This document shows, in pieces, positions 18,795-28,227 of a stretch of 64,000 nt of DNA. The DNA comes from Vibrio pomeroyi (GTDB lineage: Bacteria; Pseudomonadota; Gammaproteobacteria; Enterobacterales; Vibrionaceae): NCBI RefSeq assembly GCF_024347595.1, contig NZ_AP025506.1, forward strand, positions 2,542,001 to 2,606,000. The letters run 5' to 3'. The translations under genes and the position numbers were made by a program. Under the pieces are notes generated by a model. The model worked only from the letters and a program-made list of their open reading frames with translations. It was not told the origin of the DNA and made no database searches. Each line of letters opens with the position of its first letter. The first letter of the stretch is position 1.

Positions 18795-20183
18795 TTACTG
18801 CTTCGCATTCCACGTTTGCAATTTACGGTATATCGTTGATGGACTGACATCCAAGAAACCAGCCGCGCGAGGGATGTTGCCATCACACGCTTTTATGGCC
18901 TGTTCGATTGCCGTTTTCTCAGTGATCCACAATGGGAAAATATCTTTTACTGTGATGTCTTCACTCTGCTTCTCTTTCAGGCGCAGACTGTTTTCAATCG
19001 GCTGATTCAATGGTGGCGGAAGCATGTTCAGAGTAATCTCTTTACCATTATTCAACACCACCACATTCCGCAATACGTTTTGTAGCTGACGAACGTTACC
19101 CGGCCACTCATATTGGTTAAAGCGATCCAACACTTCTTGCGCAAAACGAACAAACGCCTTGCCTTCTTCAACCGACATATAACCCAACAGTGAGTATGCA
19201 ATCTCGATAACATCTTCACCACGCTCACGCAATGGCGGCAAGTGCAGAGGAATCACGTACAAACGGTAGTATAAGTCTTCTCTAAAGCGACCTTCTTGCA
19301 CTTCTTTCCAAGGGTCACGGTTGGTCGCACAAACAAAACGAACGTCCACACTCTTCATCTTCGAAGAGCCCACTTTTTGAAAAGTACCGGTTTGAATAAA
19401 ACGCAGAAGCTTGGTTTGCAGTTCAAGATCCATCTCACACAGCTCATCGAGGAACAGTGTGCCTCCATCAGCTAGCTCAGCAGCACCTTGACGATCGGTT
19501 GCCGCCCCCGTAAACGCCCCTTTTACGTGGCCAAACAGCTCACTTTCAATCAAGTCTTTAGGAATTGCCGCACAGTTGATGGCGATGAAAGGCTTATCGC
19601 CACGCTTGCTAGCCGCGTGAATCGCTTCTGCACATACCTCTTTACCCGTACCACTTTCACCGGTAATGAAAATACTCGCTTTACTTGATGCTGCAGAATC
19701 GATCGTTCGGTAAACCTGCTGCATGGTTTGACTACTGCCAATGAAGCCTTGGTAATTCTGGTTTCCCGGATGTTCAGAGCTGTTCTTGAGCTTGGTCGCT
19801 TTGCGGATCGCGTTGTTCACCGTAATACGAAGTCGGTCGGCTTCACACGGCTTGATAAGGAAGTCCTGAGAGCCATGACGCATCGCTTCTACGGCAGTAT
19901 CGATAGAGCCGTGCGCTGTCATGAAGATAACGGGCACTTCAGGGTATTTTTGTTTTACAGCAAAGAGCACGTCCATACCCGTCATATCAGGCAGACGTAA
20001 ATCTAATAAAATGAGGTCAGGGATTCGATGATTCAAACTCTCAATTGCATCGCGGCCAGTGCCGACAATGTTGATATCAATTTCGAGCGGTGTAAGATAC
20101 GAGCGATATAACGCTGCGACTGAAGCCGTATCCTCCACCATCAACAAATACTTTGATTTGTTATCTAGCGTTTTTGATTGCAT
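18795..20183 (-). CDS. luxO: Quorum-sensing response regulator LuxO
   Basis: Sigma-54-dependent activator that, when phosphorylated at low cell density, turns on Qrr small RNAs. Receiver domain with Asp61 in [16 protein letters not shown]+ domain with Walker A GESGTGKE, the sigma-54 contact loop GAFTGA and Walker B-like GGTLFLDE; C-terminal Fis-type helix-turn-helix ([20 protein letters not shown]). 462 residues. A LuxO-binding palindrome, a sigma-54 promoter and qrr1 lie immediately upstream on the other strand. No constitutive-activating change is evident. Confidence 0.97.
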   Translation of the reverse strand: MQSKTLDNKSKYLLMVEDTASVAALYRSYLTPLEIDINIVGTGRDAIESLNHRIPDLILLDLRLPDMTGMDVLFAVKQKYPEVPVIFMTAHGSIDTAVEAMRHGSQDFLIKPCEADRLRITVNNAIRKATKLKNSSEHPGNQNYQGFIGSSQTMQQVYRTIDSAASSKASIFITGESGTGKEVCAEAIHAASKRGDKPFIAINCAAIPKDLIESELFGHVKGAFTGAATDRQGAAELADGGTLFLDELCEMDLELQTKLLRFIQTGTFQKVGSSKMKSVDVRFVCATNRDPWKEVQEGRFREDLYYRLYVIPLHLPPLRERGEDVIEIAYSLLGYMSVEEGKAFVRFAQEVLDRFNQYEWPGNVRQLQNVLRNVVVLNNGKEITLNMLPPPLNQPIENSLRLKEKQSEDITVKDIFPLWITEKTAIEQAIKACDGNIPRAAGFLDVSPSTIYRKLQTWNAKQ

Positions 20184-20231
20184 ATCCTAGCCATTTATAA
20201 TTTGCATTTCTTATTATAGTCGCATTCCGCT

Positions 20232-20244
20232 TTGCATTATGCAA
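20232..20244. promoter_or_regulatory. LuxO-binding site
   Basis: TTGCA-TTA-TGCAA is an exact match to the LuxO enhancer consensus (TTGCA-N3-TGCAA), 64 bp before the sigma-54 promoter of qrr1 and 49 bp upstream of the luxO start. Half-sites (TTTGCAT, ATTGCAT) occur nearer luxO, which may serve autoregulation. Confidence 0.85.
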
Positions 20245-20307
20245 ATTAGCCACAATATTTGTATTGTATTTTTTTACTTGCTTCAAGTAATCAATGTTTT
20301 ATCTATA

Positions 20308-20323
20308 TGGCACGAACGATGCA
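20308..20323 (+). promoter_or_regulatory. Sigma-54 promoter of qrr1
   Basis: TGGCACGAACGATGCA fits the -24/-12 consensus TGGCAC-N5-TTGCA closely, with GG and GC at the right spacing. Transcription should start near 20333. Confidence 0.9.
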
Positions 20324-20332
20324 ATTATACAG

Positions 20333-20426
20333 ATGACCTTCGGGTCACCTAGCCAACTGACGTTGTTAGTGGACTGAGTGTCCACAAACGTAAGCCAGTA
20401 GAACAATTACTACTGGCTGTTTTTTG
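20333..20426 (+). ncRNA. qrr1: Quorum regulatory RNA Qrr1
   Basis: Hfq-dependent small RNA that controls the LuxR/HapR-type master regulator and other targets. It contains a 5' hairpin (TGACC-TTCG-GGTCA), the invariant Qrr core CTAGCCAACTGACGTTGTTA at 20349-20368, a second hairpin (GTGGAC/GTCCAC) and a terminal hairpin AGCCAGTAG/CTACTGGCT followed by six Ts. Position, divergent from luxO with a sigma-54 promoter and LuxO site, is that of qrr1 in vibrios. Ends are estimates. Confidence 0.95.
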
Positions 20427-20511
20427 TCTGAAACACTCTCAAATGTTGTCTTTTGAGGCGAACTTCTTTAGTTAATACTTGAGTTAAGAAGTGCGATTAG
20501 CTGAAGAGAAG

Positions 20512-22542
20512 TTAGCTATTAGTAATGAATTGCTTTCTTAACTGCTCTATTTCATCACGCTTCTGTGCCGCCAATTCAAATTCCAAGTTCTGAGCATGCT
20601 GATACATTGCCGCTTCCAACTTGCTGATCTCTTTATCAAGCTGTTGCGGCGTAAGCACTGCATAACTTTCTGAAGGCTCAGCCACCTTAGACAGCGGAAC
20701 TTGTTTAGATTGTCGCTGTTGTTTCGACTTGGTGATATCACCCAGTTCCATAATGTCTTTGATATTACGCTTAAGCGCTTGCGGCGTAATACCCTGCTCT
20801 TCGTTGTAAGCCTGCTGTTTCTCTCTACGACGGTCGGTTTCATCAATCGCTTTTTTCATCGACTTAGTAATCGAGTCACCGTATAGGATCGCTTTACCTT
20901 CTAGGTTACGTGCGGCACGACCAATGGTTTGGATCAGAGAACGTTCAGAACGTAAGAAGCCCTCTTTGTCTGCATCAAGAATCGCCACCAGCGATACTTC
21001 AGGCATATCCAAACCTTCACGAAGTAAGTTAATACCCACTAACACATCGAACTCGCCCAAGCGCAGGTCTCGTATGATCTCTACACGCTCAACCGTATCG
21101 ATATCCGAGTGCAAGTAACGAACCTTAACGCCATGCTCGCTTAGGTATTCGGTTAAGTCTTCCGCCATTCGCTTCGTCAACGTGGTAACCAAAACACGCT
21201 CTTCTTTCGCTGAACGGATTCTGATTTCAGACAACAAGTCATCAACCTGAGTCGCAACCGGTCTTACTTCAATAATTGGATCTAACAGGCCAGTAGGACG
21301 AACGACTTGATCGGCAATCTCGCCATCTGATTTTTCAATCTCGTAATTACCCGGAGTGGCAGAGACAAAAATCGTTTGCGGCGCGATCGATTCAAACTCG
21401 TCGAACTTCATTGGACGGTTATCCAATGCAGAAGGCAAACGGAAACCAAACTCAACCAGAGTTTCCTTACGCGAGCGGTCACCTTTATACATGGCGCCAA
21501 TTTGTGGCACGGTCACGTGTGACTCATCGATAATCAACAGACCATCATTAGGTAAGTAATCAAATAGCGTCGGAGGCGCTTCCCCTTCGGCACGGCCACT
21601 TAAGTATCGTGAGTAGTTTTCGATACCCGAGCAGAAACCAAGTTCGGTCATCATCTCGATATCAAACTGAGTTCTCTGAGAAATACGCTGCTCTTCCAAA
21701 AGCTTGTTGTTGTCTTTTAGGTATTGAGCTCGGTCTCGAAGTTCGTCTTTAATGTTCTCAATCGCCTCAAGGATTTTCTCCCTTGGCGTTACATAGTGAG
21801 TTTTCGGATAAACAGTAAAGCGCGGTAAGTCTCTTTGCTTGACCGCACCAGTTAGTGGGTCAAAGATACTGATGCAATCTACTTCGTCATCGAACATTTC
21901 GATGCGCACAGCATCTTGGTCAGATTCAGCAGGGAAGATATCAATCACTTCACCACGAACGCGGAACTGGCCACGCTCGAACACGACGTCGTTTCTTGAA
22001 TATTGCAGCTCAGCCAAGCGGCGTAAGATATCGCGTTGGTCCATGACCTCACCGCGACTCAAATGAAGCATCATCTTCAGGTAAGACTTAGGGTCACCCA
22101 GACCATAGATAGCCGATACAGACGCGACGATGATGGCATCTTTACGTTCTAGCAAGGCCTTGGTTGCCGAAAGCCTCATTTGTTCGATATGGGCGTTCAC
22201 AGACGCATCTTTCTCGATGAATGTGTCTGTTGTCGGAACGTAGGCTTCTGGTTGGTAGTAATCGTAGTAAGACACGAAATATTCAACGGCATTATTAGGA
22301 AAGAAGGATTTCATCTCGCCATACAACTGCGCCGCTAACGTCTTATTAGGTGCTAACAAGATCGCAGGTCTTTGAGATTGGGAAATGACGTTAGCAAGGG
22401 TAAAAGTTTTACCTGAGCCCGTTACCCCTAGTAGAGTTTGATGTGCCAAACCAGAATCTAATCCATCTAGTAATTTGGTTATCGCTGTCGGCTGGTCACC
22501 GGACGGGCTGTAGTCCGATACCAAGTCAAAGAGTTTACTCAT
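20512..22542 (-). CDS. uvrB: Excinuclease ABC subunit B
   Basis: Damage-verification helicase of nucleotide excision repair. Walker [12 protein letters not shown], the beta-hairpin region [16 protein letters not shown] box ([13 protein letters not shown]), helicase motif [11 protein letters not shown], and a C-terminal UVR domain (about residues 632-668) for UvrC contact. 676 residues. A LexA-like box lies 16 bp upstream. Confidence 0.97.
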   Translation of the reverse strand: MSKLFDLVSDYSPSGDQPTAITKLLDGLDSGLAHQTLLGVTGSGKTFTLANVISQSQRPAILLAPNKTLAAQLYGEMKSFFPNNAVEYFVSYYDYYQPEAYVPTTDTFIEKDASVNAHIEQMRLSATKALLERKDAIIVASVSAIYGLGDPKSYLKMMLHLSRGEVMDQRDILRRLAELQYSRNDVVFERGQFRVRGEVIDIFPAESDQDAVRIEMFDDEVDCISIFDPLTGAVKQRDLPRFTVYPKTHYVTPREKILEAIENIKDELRDRAQYLKDNNKLLEEQRISQRTQFDIEMMTELGFCSGIENYSRYLSGRAEGEAPPTLFDYLPNDGLLIIDESHVTVPQIGAMYKGDRSRKETLVEFGFRLPSALDNRPMKFDEFESIAPQTIFVSATPGNYEIEKSDGEIADQVVRPTGLLDPIIEVRPVATQVDDLLSEIRIRSAKEERVLVTTLTKRMAEDLTEYLSEHGVKVRYLHSDIDTVERVEIIRDLRLGEFDVLVGINLLREGLDMPEVSLVAILDADKEGFLRSERSLIQTIGRAARNLEGKAILYGDSITKSMKKAIDETDRRREKQQAYNEEQGITPQALKRNIKDIMELGDITKSKQQRQSKQVPLSKVAEPSESYAVLTPQQLDKEISKLEAAMYQHAQNLEFELAAQKRDEIEQLRKQFITNS

Positions 22543-22557
22543 AGGTCGCCATTTCCA

Positions 22558-22577
22558 TACTGTTTTTTTAATCAGGT
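22558..22577. promoter_or_regulatory. LexA (SOS) box of uvrB
   Basis: TACTGTTTTTTTAATCAGGT has the CTGT half-site, eight bases and TCAG in place of ACAG. It resembles the known E. coli uvrB SOS box, which also has a T-rich centre and an imperfect right half. Position just upstream of uvrB supports it. Confidence 0.65.
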
Positions 22578-23002
22578 CATTGTCACTCTAGGAGGAGTGT
22601 CGTTGCAACTATTATCTAGAGAAATGCTTCTTAAGATTCGAGATCAGTTATAGCTTTTATTTTTAGAACTTGGTATTATCCGTGCCCCTGCAAAGTTTCC
22701 CCAGCTAAATTACTCGAATTTTAATCCACCACTTTTCCCCAAAAAACCTAAAAATACCGCTTGTTTTACTGCTCAATTTATAATCTAGAAAAGTTATACA
22801 ACCGTGATATTTTGATACTATTTCTTTAAATACATCAAGTTAGATCCAATTTTTATATTTTCAGATTTATCCCAATTATTGTTGTTAAAGTTTCACACAC
22901 ACACTTATCCACAATTTTGGTGGATAACTAAAGCAAACCTAAATCCAATAAGGCGTTCTAGAAAGTAAAGTTTTTTATCTTACTTTTTTCTGCTATTTTT
23001 TG
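22578..23002. other. AT-rich gap between uvrB and tRNA-Asn, with paired DnaA boxes
   Basis: No gene is seen in about 425 bp. It holds an inverted pair of DnaA-box sequences, TTATCCAC at 22905-22912 and GTGGATAA at 22920-22927, separated by 7 bp; the left one extends to the full 9-mer TTATCCACA. Rest is AT-rich without repeats. Confidence 0.5.
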
Positions 23003-23031
23003 TTGACAGAAAAACGGACTGTTATTAGAAT
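23003..23031 (+). promoter_or_regulatory. Sigma-70 promoter of tRNA-Asn
   Basis: TTGACA, 17-bp spacer, TAGAAT, followed by a GC-rich discriminator (TCGCGTCGC) typical of stringently controlled stable-RNA promoters. Start predicted near 23038, 14 nt before the mature tRNA. Confidence 0.88.
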
Positions 23032-23051
23032 TCGCGTCGCTAACAAGCAAT

Positions 23052-23127
23052 TCCCCTTTAGTTCAGTTGGTAGAACGGCGGACTGTTAATCCGTATGTCG
23101 CAAGTTCAAGTCTTGCAAGGGGAGCCA
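23052..23127 (+). tRNA. tRNA-Asn (GTT)
   Basis: 76 nt with acceptor TCCCCTT/AAGGGGA, D arm GTTCAGTTGGTAGAAC, anticodon arm GGACTGTTAATCC (GTT in the loop), T arm GCAAGTTCAAGTCTTGC and encoded GCCA end. All four stems pair. A single gene with its own promoter and terminator. Confidence 0.97.
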
Positions 23128-23140
23128 AATTCTAGAAGAA

Positions 23141-23168
23141 AGCTCAATCGAAAGATTGGGCTTTTTTC
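23141..23168 (+). terminator. Terminator of tRNA-Asn
   Basis: AGCTCAATC-GAAA-GATTGGGCT hairpin (one G-T pair) followed by TTTTT, 14 nt after the tRNA. Confidence 0.9.
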
Positions 23169-23221
23169 GTATATAATTGCGACTAACTTGTTCCAAGTTA
23201 ATGTCACACCCGAATCGTCGG

Positions 23222-23261
23222 ACCGCCCCACCCGCCCGGGTCAAGTCTCGACAGTGGGGCA
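23222..23261 (+). other. tRNA-like GC-rich hairpin between two terminators
   Basis: GCCCCAC near 23224 pairs perfectly with GTGGGGC ending at 23260, enclosing CCCGGGTCAAGTCTCG, which resembles a T arm. D and anticodon arms are missing and the 3' end reads AAAA in place of CCA. It may be the remnant of a second tRNA gene, as it is followed by its own terminator. Function not claimed. Confidence 0.35.
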
Positions 23262-23272
23262 AAATTTAAAGA

Positions 23273-23304
23273 AGCCGCATCACTCGATGCGGCTTTTTGC
23301 GTTT
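23273..23304 (+). terminator. Second intrinsic terminator downstream of tRNA-Asn
   Basis: AGCCGCATC-ACTC-GATGCGGCT followed by TTTTGCGTTTT. It lies beyond the tRNA-like hairpin, consistent with a former tandem tRNA unit. Confidence 0.8.
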
Positions 23305-23353
23305 TAGTCGAAAAAAAAGCTCAACAGACACAGCTGTGATTAGCTAACACCCA

Positions 23354-23385
23354 TAAAAAAACGCCTCACAAGGAGGCGTTTGGCT
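23354..23385 (-). terminator. Terminator of the GPH symporter gene
   Basis: Minus-strand AACGCCTC-CTTGT-GAGGCGTT followed by TTTTT, 42 bp past the symporter stop. Confidence 0.85.
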
Positions 23386-23426
23386 TAGTGACTAAACTGA
23401 GCTTTATTCTAGGTTAAACAGTGTGG

Positions 23427-24800
23427 TTATGCTTCAGCAGTAACCGCATTAACCTGTGTCTGTTGATCCGCTTGTTCTTTATCAAAACCTTCATGCAGAT
23501 GGTAGTAACGCTTGTAAACAAGAGCACTTACTGTCATTAGAATGGCAGGCAGTCCTACCATCATAAATTGTAAACCCATAATTGTGCTGTCAGACTGTTC
23601 CACGTTTGGTACGTAACCCACGATTGATAAGCCGATACCCACGATGAAACCACCCGCTGCACCTGCAAACTTCACAAGCATAGTTTGAACAGAGAAAATA
23701 ACACTCTCGCTACGACGACCTGTTTTATGCTCACCGTAATCCACAACATCCGCTAGCATAACCGTTTGAAGTGCGTTTGCGATGCCCACACCAAACTTGA
23801 TTGCCGCACCTGCGATACCAATTAAAATCGCGTTACCTGGAGCAATGAAGCCCATGATTAGCAGAGTGATACAAGACAATACAGGGAAACCACAAGCGAT
23901 AACCCATAGGTGCTTACGTGGCAATGCAGAAGCAATACGAGGGAACAAGAACACACCAGCAACTTCAGCAATACCTGCAACCATCATATAAACAGGGAAC
24001 AAGTCTGCGTTGCCTAATGCGTAAGAGAAGTAGTAAATGGCAAAACCACCCACTAGCAAGTTAGCGATTTGGAACGACAATACCGTACCGATAAGTGCTT
24101 TTAGTTGGTCATTTTTGCCGATGATAACCAGTACATCTTTAAAGCTAAAACGTTCAGCAGGTTTAGCATTCGCTGGTGCAGATTTTTCTTTTACATTACG
24201 AGCAATCAAGAATGCGCTCATCACAAACAATACCGCAATCAACATAGCAACGTTGAAGAAGCCTTGTCCTTGGTCACCATCACCCAACTTACCAACAATG
24301 TGTAACCCGTAAGTACCCGTAATAAACCACGCTAAGCTAGCAAACAGTCTTGGCCATACCACAAGCTTTTCACGCTCTTGGCGAGAACTTGATAGCGCAG
24401 GAATCATAGACCAGTATGGAATATCCATAATGGTGTAAGTAAGACCCCATAGGATATAAGCAGCAGCCGCATAAATGTATAACGTAGTGCCTTCGAACAT
24501 GTGCGTACTGAAAAGACCAACGAGCACTACCGCATTTAATAAGGTACCAATCACAATCCAAGGTCGGAATTTACCAAACTTAGATCGTGTGTTATCAACG
24601 ATAACGCCCATCATTGGGTCGGTCACCGCATCGACGATACGAGCGGCTAAAAAGATGGTACCCACGAACGCAGCTGAAAGCCCGGCAACATCCGTAAAAT
24701 AGAACATCAGGAAGATGTAGATCGGAGCACAGGCAAAGTCTTTACCGAGAGCCCCAAGTCCATAAGATAATTTGGTTTGTAGAGTAATTTGATCAGACAT
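23427..24800 (-). CDS. GPH-family galactoside:cation symporter (MelB-like)
   Basis: Inner-membrane sugar/cation symporter of the glycoside-pentoside-hexuronide family, 457 residues with twelve predicted helices. Family signatures: SYGLGALGKDFACAP at the N-terminus, ARIVDAVTDPMMGVIVDNTRSKFGKFRPWI in the first loop (residues about 52-81), and LADVVDYGEHKTGRRSE near helix 10. Start chosen at ATG 24800 (AAGGAA 6 nt upstream); the longer frame adds 18 unlikely residues. It shares a LacI-type operator with the neighbouring galactosidase genes, so melibiose, raffinose-type or lactose substrates are likely; which one is inferred. Confidence 0.88.
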   Translation of the reverse strand: MSDQITLQTKLSYGLGALGKDFACAPIYIFLMFYFTDVAGLSAAFVGTIFLAARIVDAVTDPMMGVIVDNTRSKFGKFRPWIVIGTLLNAVVLVGLFSTHMFEGTTLYIYAAAAYILWGLTYTIMDIPYWSMIPALSSSRQEREKLVVWPRLFASLAWFITGTYGLHIVGKLGDGDQGQGFFNVAMLIAVLFVMSAFLIARNVKEKSAPANAKPAERFSFKDVLVIIGKNDQLKALIGTVLSFQIANLLVGGFAIYYFSYALGNADLFPVYMMVAGIAEVAGVFLFPRIASALPRKHLWVIACGFPVLSCITLLIMGFIAPGNAILIGIAGAAIKFGVGIANALQTVMLADVVDYGEHKTGRRSESVIFSVQTMLVKFAGAAGGFIVGIGLSIVGYVPNVEQSDSTIMGLQFMMVGLPAILMTVSALVYKRYYHLHEGFDKEQADQQTQVNAVTAEA

Positions 24801-25220
24801 AATATTTCCTTCAGGCACGTAACCCCATCTCCTAACAGACGTTGAAACGCTCACCTTTTATTTATAATAATTCATCCACTTAAGTTCCGTTTTAGAGCCA
24901 CTCTTTGGTCGCTTCTTAAAACACTCAAGTATCAAGTCCGACGCTAATGTAACCATTAGTCTTAATTGATACTGTGATCAACAACCACTTCATGGAAACG
25001 TTTTCAGTCCAATTATCAAAGTGAGAGATCAAACAATAAATCACTCTTATTTTTAGAGAAAAAGCGCGATTTAAGTCATGAAAATCATCTACTACGCACT
25101 CACCTTTATGAGAACGATTACAGAAAGCGAATGCTACGACCTGTTATCAACATGGGTTCTTACTGACAATAACGAGCTCGATTCATTTTTGTGTAGCAAA
25201 AGTAACGTTGTTAATGGCAA
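24801..25220. other. Promoter region of the symporter gene
   Basis: About 420 bp between the symporter start and the alpha-galactosidase terminator. It contains the LacI-type operator at 24993-25006 and a TGTGATC half-site (24974) that could be part of a weak CRP site. A 66-codon plus-strand frame runs into the terminator and is not believed. Confidence 0.5.
24993..25006. promoter_or_regulatory. LacI/GalR-type operator 1 (symporter)
   Basis: TGGAAACGTTTTCA, a palindrome with central CG typical of LacI-family sites. The inverted form is repeated exactly at 27476 and 28137. It lies 192 bp upstream of the symporter start. Confidence 0.82.
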
Positions 25221-25252
25221 TAAAAAAACCGCACAAGTCTCCCTGTGCGGTT
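25221..25252 (-). terminator. Terminator of the alpha-galactosidase gene
   Basis: Minus-strand ACCGCACA-GGGAGACT-TGTGCGGT followed by seven Ts, 28 bp after the stop. Confidence 0.88.
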
Positions 25253-25279
25253 CATGGATTTCAAAATTATCTATATGAG

Positions 25280-27397
25280 TTAATCGATACGCTCAAACTT
25301 AATCAACATCGCGGTTTCAGCATCAAGGATTGGCATTGTCAAACCAACCTCAGCACACCATGCTCCAGACAGCTCGCAACCAGATTCCGTCCAAGGTGGT
25401 TGATAATTAACGATGTCGCTGTAATTAGCAGGCTTATCTATCACAGACACCTTATAAATACTTTGCGGATCTAACCCAGGGATTCGTAAGTGCCCACTCA
25501 GTGAATTAGTTGGCATCGCCAGTTGTGCCACCATAATAACAGCCTCTGATGTATCTTCTGACACCACCGCATGTATTTGATGAGCGTTATCGTCTGTCGG
25601 AATTCGCCAGGTTCGTCCACTATGCAGCAATGGGCGCAACATCTTATGTAAACGAATATAGTGCTCAAAACCCTGTTTCTCTTCTTCGACTTCTTTCACA
25701 GGATCTAATTCAATACCCATGTGACCAAAAAGTGCCGTGAGCCCCCGAAACTCGATGCTATGGCGGCGACGAGTACTGTGGCAGTGGCTTGCTCCGATAT
25801 GGCTTCCCATCACCTCTGGCGGGAAAAAGTAACTCATTCCACGCTGAATCGTTTGTCTTTCCAGAGCATCATTGTTATCAGATGCCCAAAAACGTTGTGT
25901 ACGCTTAAGGACTTCAAAATCAATACGTCCACCACCCGCTGCACAGGATTCGATATCGACTGCTGGGTGTTTCGCTCGCACTTTGTCGACCAGCTCATAA
26001 TAGCGAGCCGTTTGTTGGTGAGCCGCCGCTTTGCCCAAGTGTGCAGGTTGTACAACTTCTCGGTTCATATCCCACTTGATGTAAGCGATATTGTATTGGC
26101 TCAAAAAATGGTCAAGACGCTCAAATAAGAAGTCGAATGCCTGTTGATTCTGGAGATCGATAACATATTGATTTCGCCCTGTCGGCTGATCATAGCCGTC
26201 AACCGCCAGCAACCAATCAGGATGCGCTCGATATAAGTCTGAATCTTTGTTGATCATCTCTGGCTCGAACCACAAGCCAAATTCCATACCTAGTTGATTC
26301 ACGTGTTCGACAACAGGCTTTAAACCATTCGGGTATTTTTCTTCATCTAAGAACCAATCGCCTAATGCTGCTTTATCGCCATCACGCCCTTTAAACCAGC
26401 CATCATCAATGATAAAGCGCTCTACTCCCATCTCAGCGGCTTGGCTAGCCATCGACATAATGTAATCAGGGTCATGGTCGAAATAGATACCTTCCCATGT
26501 ATTCAGGTGGATAGGTCGAGGTTTTTGTACGAAAGATTCCGGCAAAATTGAATGACGTACGTGTGAATGGAATTGGTGACTCATTCCATTTAAGCCGGCA
26601 GCACTGAAGCTCGCGTAAAGCCAAGGCGTTGTTAAGGTTTCGCCTTCATCCAATGCGATCTCGCCCGGAAGATAAATCACTTCGGCTTGCACATAGCGAC
26701 GACCATCTGCTTTTACATCAGCACGTAATCTGTGGTTTCCACTCCAAGCGAAGTGAATCCCCCATACATCACCGTTCATTTCATTGAAGTTGGATGTACC
26801 GACAACCATTGCAGGGTAATGCTCATGAGACGTTCGTCCGCGACGGTTTTCTTGTTGATACCCGCCTTGTTGTAAGGATTGACGCACCGTTTGGAACTCA
26901 TGAACCCAACGGCCGTAATACGTCATAAGCTCATTGGCTCTAGCAGGTAACGGCAAGGTATTTGCCAGACGGCTCACCTGATAAAGCCCAGGTTTCATAT
27001 TGGTTAGCGTGTGACGGGATTTAACGACGTCATGTCCATCAAGGCATAGCTCCGTTGTCAAACGTAAGCCAGCTCGTAGGTCTTCACTCTCAATGAGTAA
27101 GCTCGATGGCGTCTGTTGAATCTCCGTAATAGAAAAAACTGGCGCCCAATCCATGCCATCTCGGTGCCCTTCCAGTGCAGGACTGCTGAAAACGCCACGT
27201 CCGAGCTCGGGACTCAGTGACATTGCAACATCATTATCAAGGCGGCCATATGGAACAGGCCTTTCAAGAGAAACACGGAAGTTGGCTAAATCACCACGAA
27301 CGGGGACTCCCCAATGAAGAATTTCGGCAAAATCGCCAAGTTCCACAATCAGTTGCGAGTGTTTACCGGTAATATCAATTAGGGATTTATTCGTCAT
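25280..27397 (-). CDS. Alpha-galactosidase, glycoside hydrolase family 36
   Basis: Hydrolyses terminal alpha-galactosides such as melibiose or raffinose sugars. 705 residues without a signal peptide, hence cytoplasmic. N-terminal beta-supersandwich, then a TIM barrel with LNTWEGIYFDHD, RFIIDDGWFKGRD and FGLWFEPEMIN. The nucleophile is Asp443 in IKWDMNR; the proton donor is probably the Asp of WASDNNDA (about residue 507). The C-terminal beta domain is complete. A LacI-type operator lies 79 bp upstream. Separated from the symporter by its own terminator, so the two are probably separate units under one regulator. Confidence 0.93.
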   Translation of the reverse strand: MTNKSLIDITGKHSQLIVELGDFAEILHWGVPVRGDLANFRVSLERPVPYGRLDNDVAMSLSPELGRGVFSSPALEGHRDGMDWAPVFSITEIQQTPSSLLIESEDLRAGLRLTTELCLDGHDVVKSRHTLTNMKPGLYQVSRLANTLPLPARANELMTYYGRWVHEFQTVRQSLQQGGYQQENRRGRTSHEHYPAMVVGTSNFNEMNGDVWGIHFAWSGNHRLRADVKADGRRYVQAEVIYLPGEIALDEGETLTTPWLYASFSAAGLNGMSHQFHSHVRHSILPESFVQKPRPIHLNTWEGIYFDHDPDYIMSMASQAAEMGVERFIIDDGWFKGRDGDKAALGDWFLDEEKYPNGLKPVVEHVNQLGMEFGLWFEPEMINKDSDLYRAHPDWLLAVDGYDQPTGRNQYVIDLQNQQAFDFLFERLDHFLSQYNIAYIKWDMNREVVQPAHLGKAAAHQQTARYYELVDKVRAKHPAVDIESCAAGGGRIDFEVLKRTQRFWASDNNDALERQTIQRGMSYFFPPEVMGSHIGASHCHSTRRRHSIEFRGLTALFGHMGIELDPVKEVEEEKQGFEHYIRLHKMLRPLLHSGRTWRIPTDDNAHQIHAVVSEDTSEAVIMVAQLAMPTNSLSGHLRIPGLDPQSIYKVSVIDKPANYSDIVNYQPPWTESGCELSGAWCAEVGLTMPILDAETAMLIKFERID

Positions 27398-27475
27398 TTT
27401 TTTAACCTTAACGCGTTTAATTACCCCGTATCATAGTTATTGAGCCCAGAGTTTCTGTGATCAAACTCGAAATCA

Positions 27476-27489
27476 TGAAAACGTTTCCA
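27476..27489. promoter_or_regulatory. LacI/GalR-type operator 2 (alpha-galactosidase)
   Basis: TGAAAACGTTTCCA, identical to the site at 28137 and the inverse of that at 24993. It ends 79 bp upstream of the start codon. A TGTGATC half-site at 27456 may mark CRP input. Confidence 0.82.
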
Positions 27490-27705
27490 GTAAATATCTA
27501 AGACTGATAACTTTGGTAAATAGCTCCTAATTCAAAGATTTAGATTGACCACCATTCCATCTCATATTGCCTACCTCTAGGTAGAATTGAACTTTCCACT
27601 CTAAATAAAGCAATATAAAACGATAATTAACGGCAATTTAATCCTTTAAATTCAGCAAATTAAATCAAAGTTCCCATTAACACATAGGCTAAAATACATT
27701 TCCTC
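27490..27705. other. Part of the 830-bp gap between alpha-galactosidase and porin
   Basis: AT-rich, no reading frame with a ribosome-binding site. Nothing recognisable before the promoter-like sequence that starts at 27706. Confidence 0.4.
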
Positions 27706-27734
27706 TTGAACTGATCACATCACACTCGTATTCT
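27706..27734 (+). promoter_or_regulatory. Sigma-70 promoter-like sequence for candidate small RNA
   Basis: TTGAAC, exactly 17 bp, TATTCT. Start predicted at about 27741. The spacer contains TGATCACATCACA, which could be bound by CRP or another factor. Confidence 0.5.
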
Positions 27735-27740
27735 TAGATC

Positions 27741-27895
27741 TTCGAGTACATCTATGAAGTGTCTCTCTGGGTCCTAACTTTTACATTCCAGCTTGACGGT
27801 ACAGAACACAATGCTTGTAGCCTTGCTGCTGCATTTGCTTTGATACTTACTTCCTTGTCTCACGAGCCCAGTTATCATTAACTGGGCTACTTTTC
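27741..27895 (+). ncRNA. Candidate small RNA complementary to the porin start region
   Basis: A stretch of about 155 nt between a promoter-like sequence and a hairpin (AGCCCAGTTA-TCAT-TAACTGGGCT, 27865-27888, then ACTTTT). Bases 27754-27765 (ATGAAGTGTCTC) are the exact reverse complement of 28218-28229, which cover the Shine-Dalgarno and most of the start codon of the downstream porin gene; G-U pairs extend the duplex by one on each side. This is the usual layout of a translation-blocking small RNA. The terminal T run is short, so it may instead be a long porin leader that folds back on its own start site. Not a known family to me. Confidence 0.5.
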
Positions 27896-28136
27896 CCCAA
27901 AGCCCTCGAACAACTGACACTCAAAGCACACCACGCCCACTTCACCTCTACTTTCAAGACAAACAACAGCATCATCACTCCTTCTAAACCACCGCACAGC
28001 ACTGAGTAAAGAAAACGATTCCACTTAAAAGTCACAAATCCTTGCGTAAAACCGTCTCTACAAGCCCAATAATCAGATCAAAATCACACAAAATAATCAC
28101 AAACCCATCAATAGCATGAAAATGCCAACTTCATCA
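27896..28136. other. Region between candidate small RNA and porin operator
   Basis: No gene recognised; a 62-codon minus-strand frame here has no ribosome-binding site. Around 28073-28088 a sequence (inverse TGTGATTTTGATCTGA) matches a CRP half-site plus part of the other half. Confidence 0.4.
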
Positions 28137-28150
28137 TGAAAACGTTTCCA
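28137..28150. promoter_or_regulatory. LacI/GalR-type operator 3 (porin operon)
   Basis: TGAAAACGTTTCCA, identical to operator 2. It ends 77 bp before the porin start, placing it over the likely promoter of porin-malM-like-lacZ. Confidence 0.82.
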
Positions 28151-28227
28151 GAGTTTATTTACACTCTCGCTCGAGTTAGGACTCAAACATAAAAATATCC
28201 ATAAATAAAAAATAATGGAGACACTTC

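Noticed and set aside
25078..25278. 66-codon plus-strand frame between symporter and alpha-galactosidase
   Set aside because: No ribosome-binding site, and it runs through the alpha-galactosidase terminator hairpin.
27847..28035. 62-codon minus-strand frame upstream of the porin
   Set aside because: No ribosome-binding site; it overlaps the candidate small RNA hairpin and has low-quality composition.
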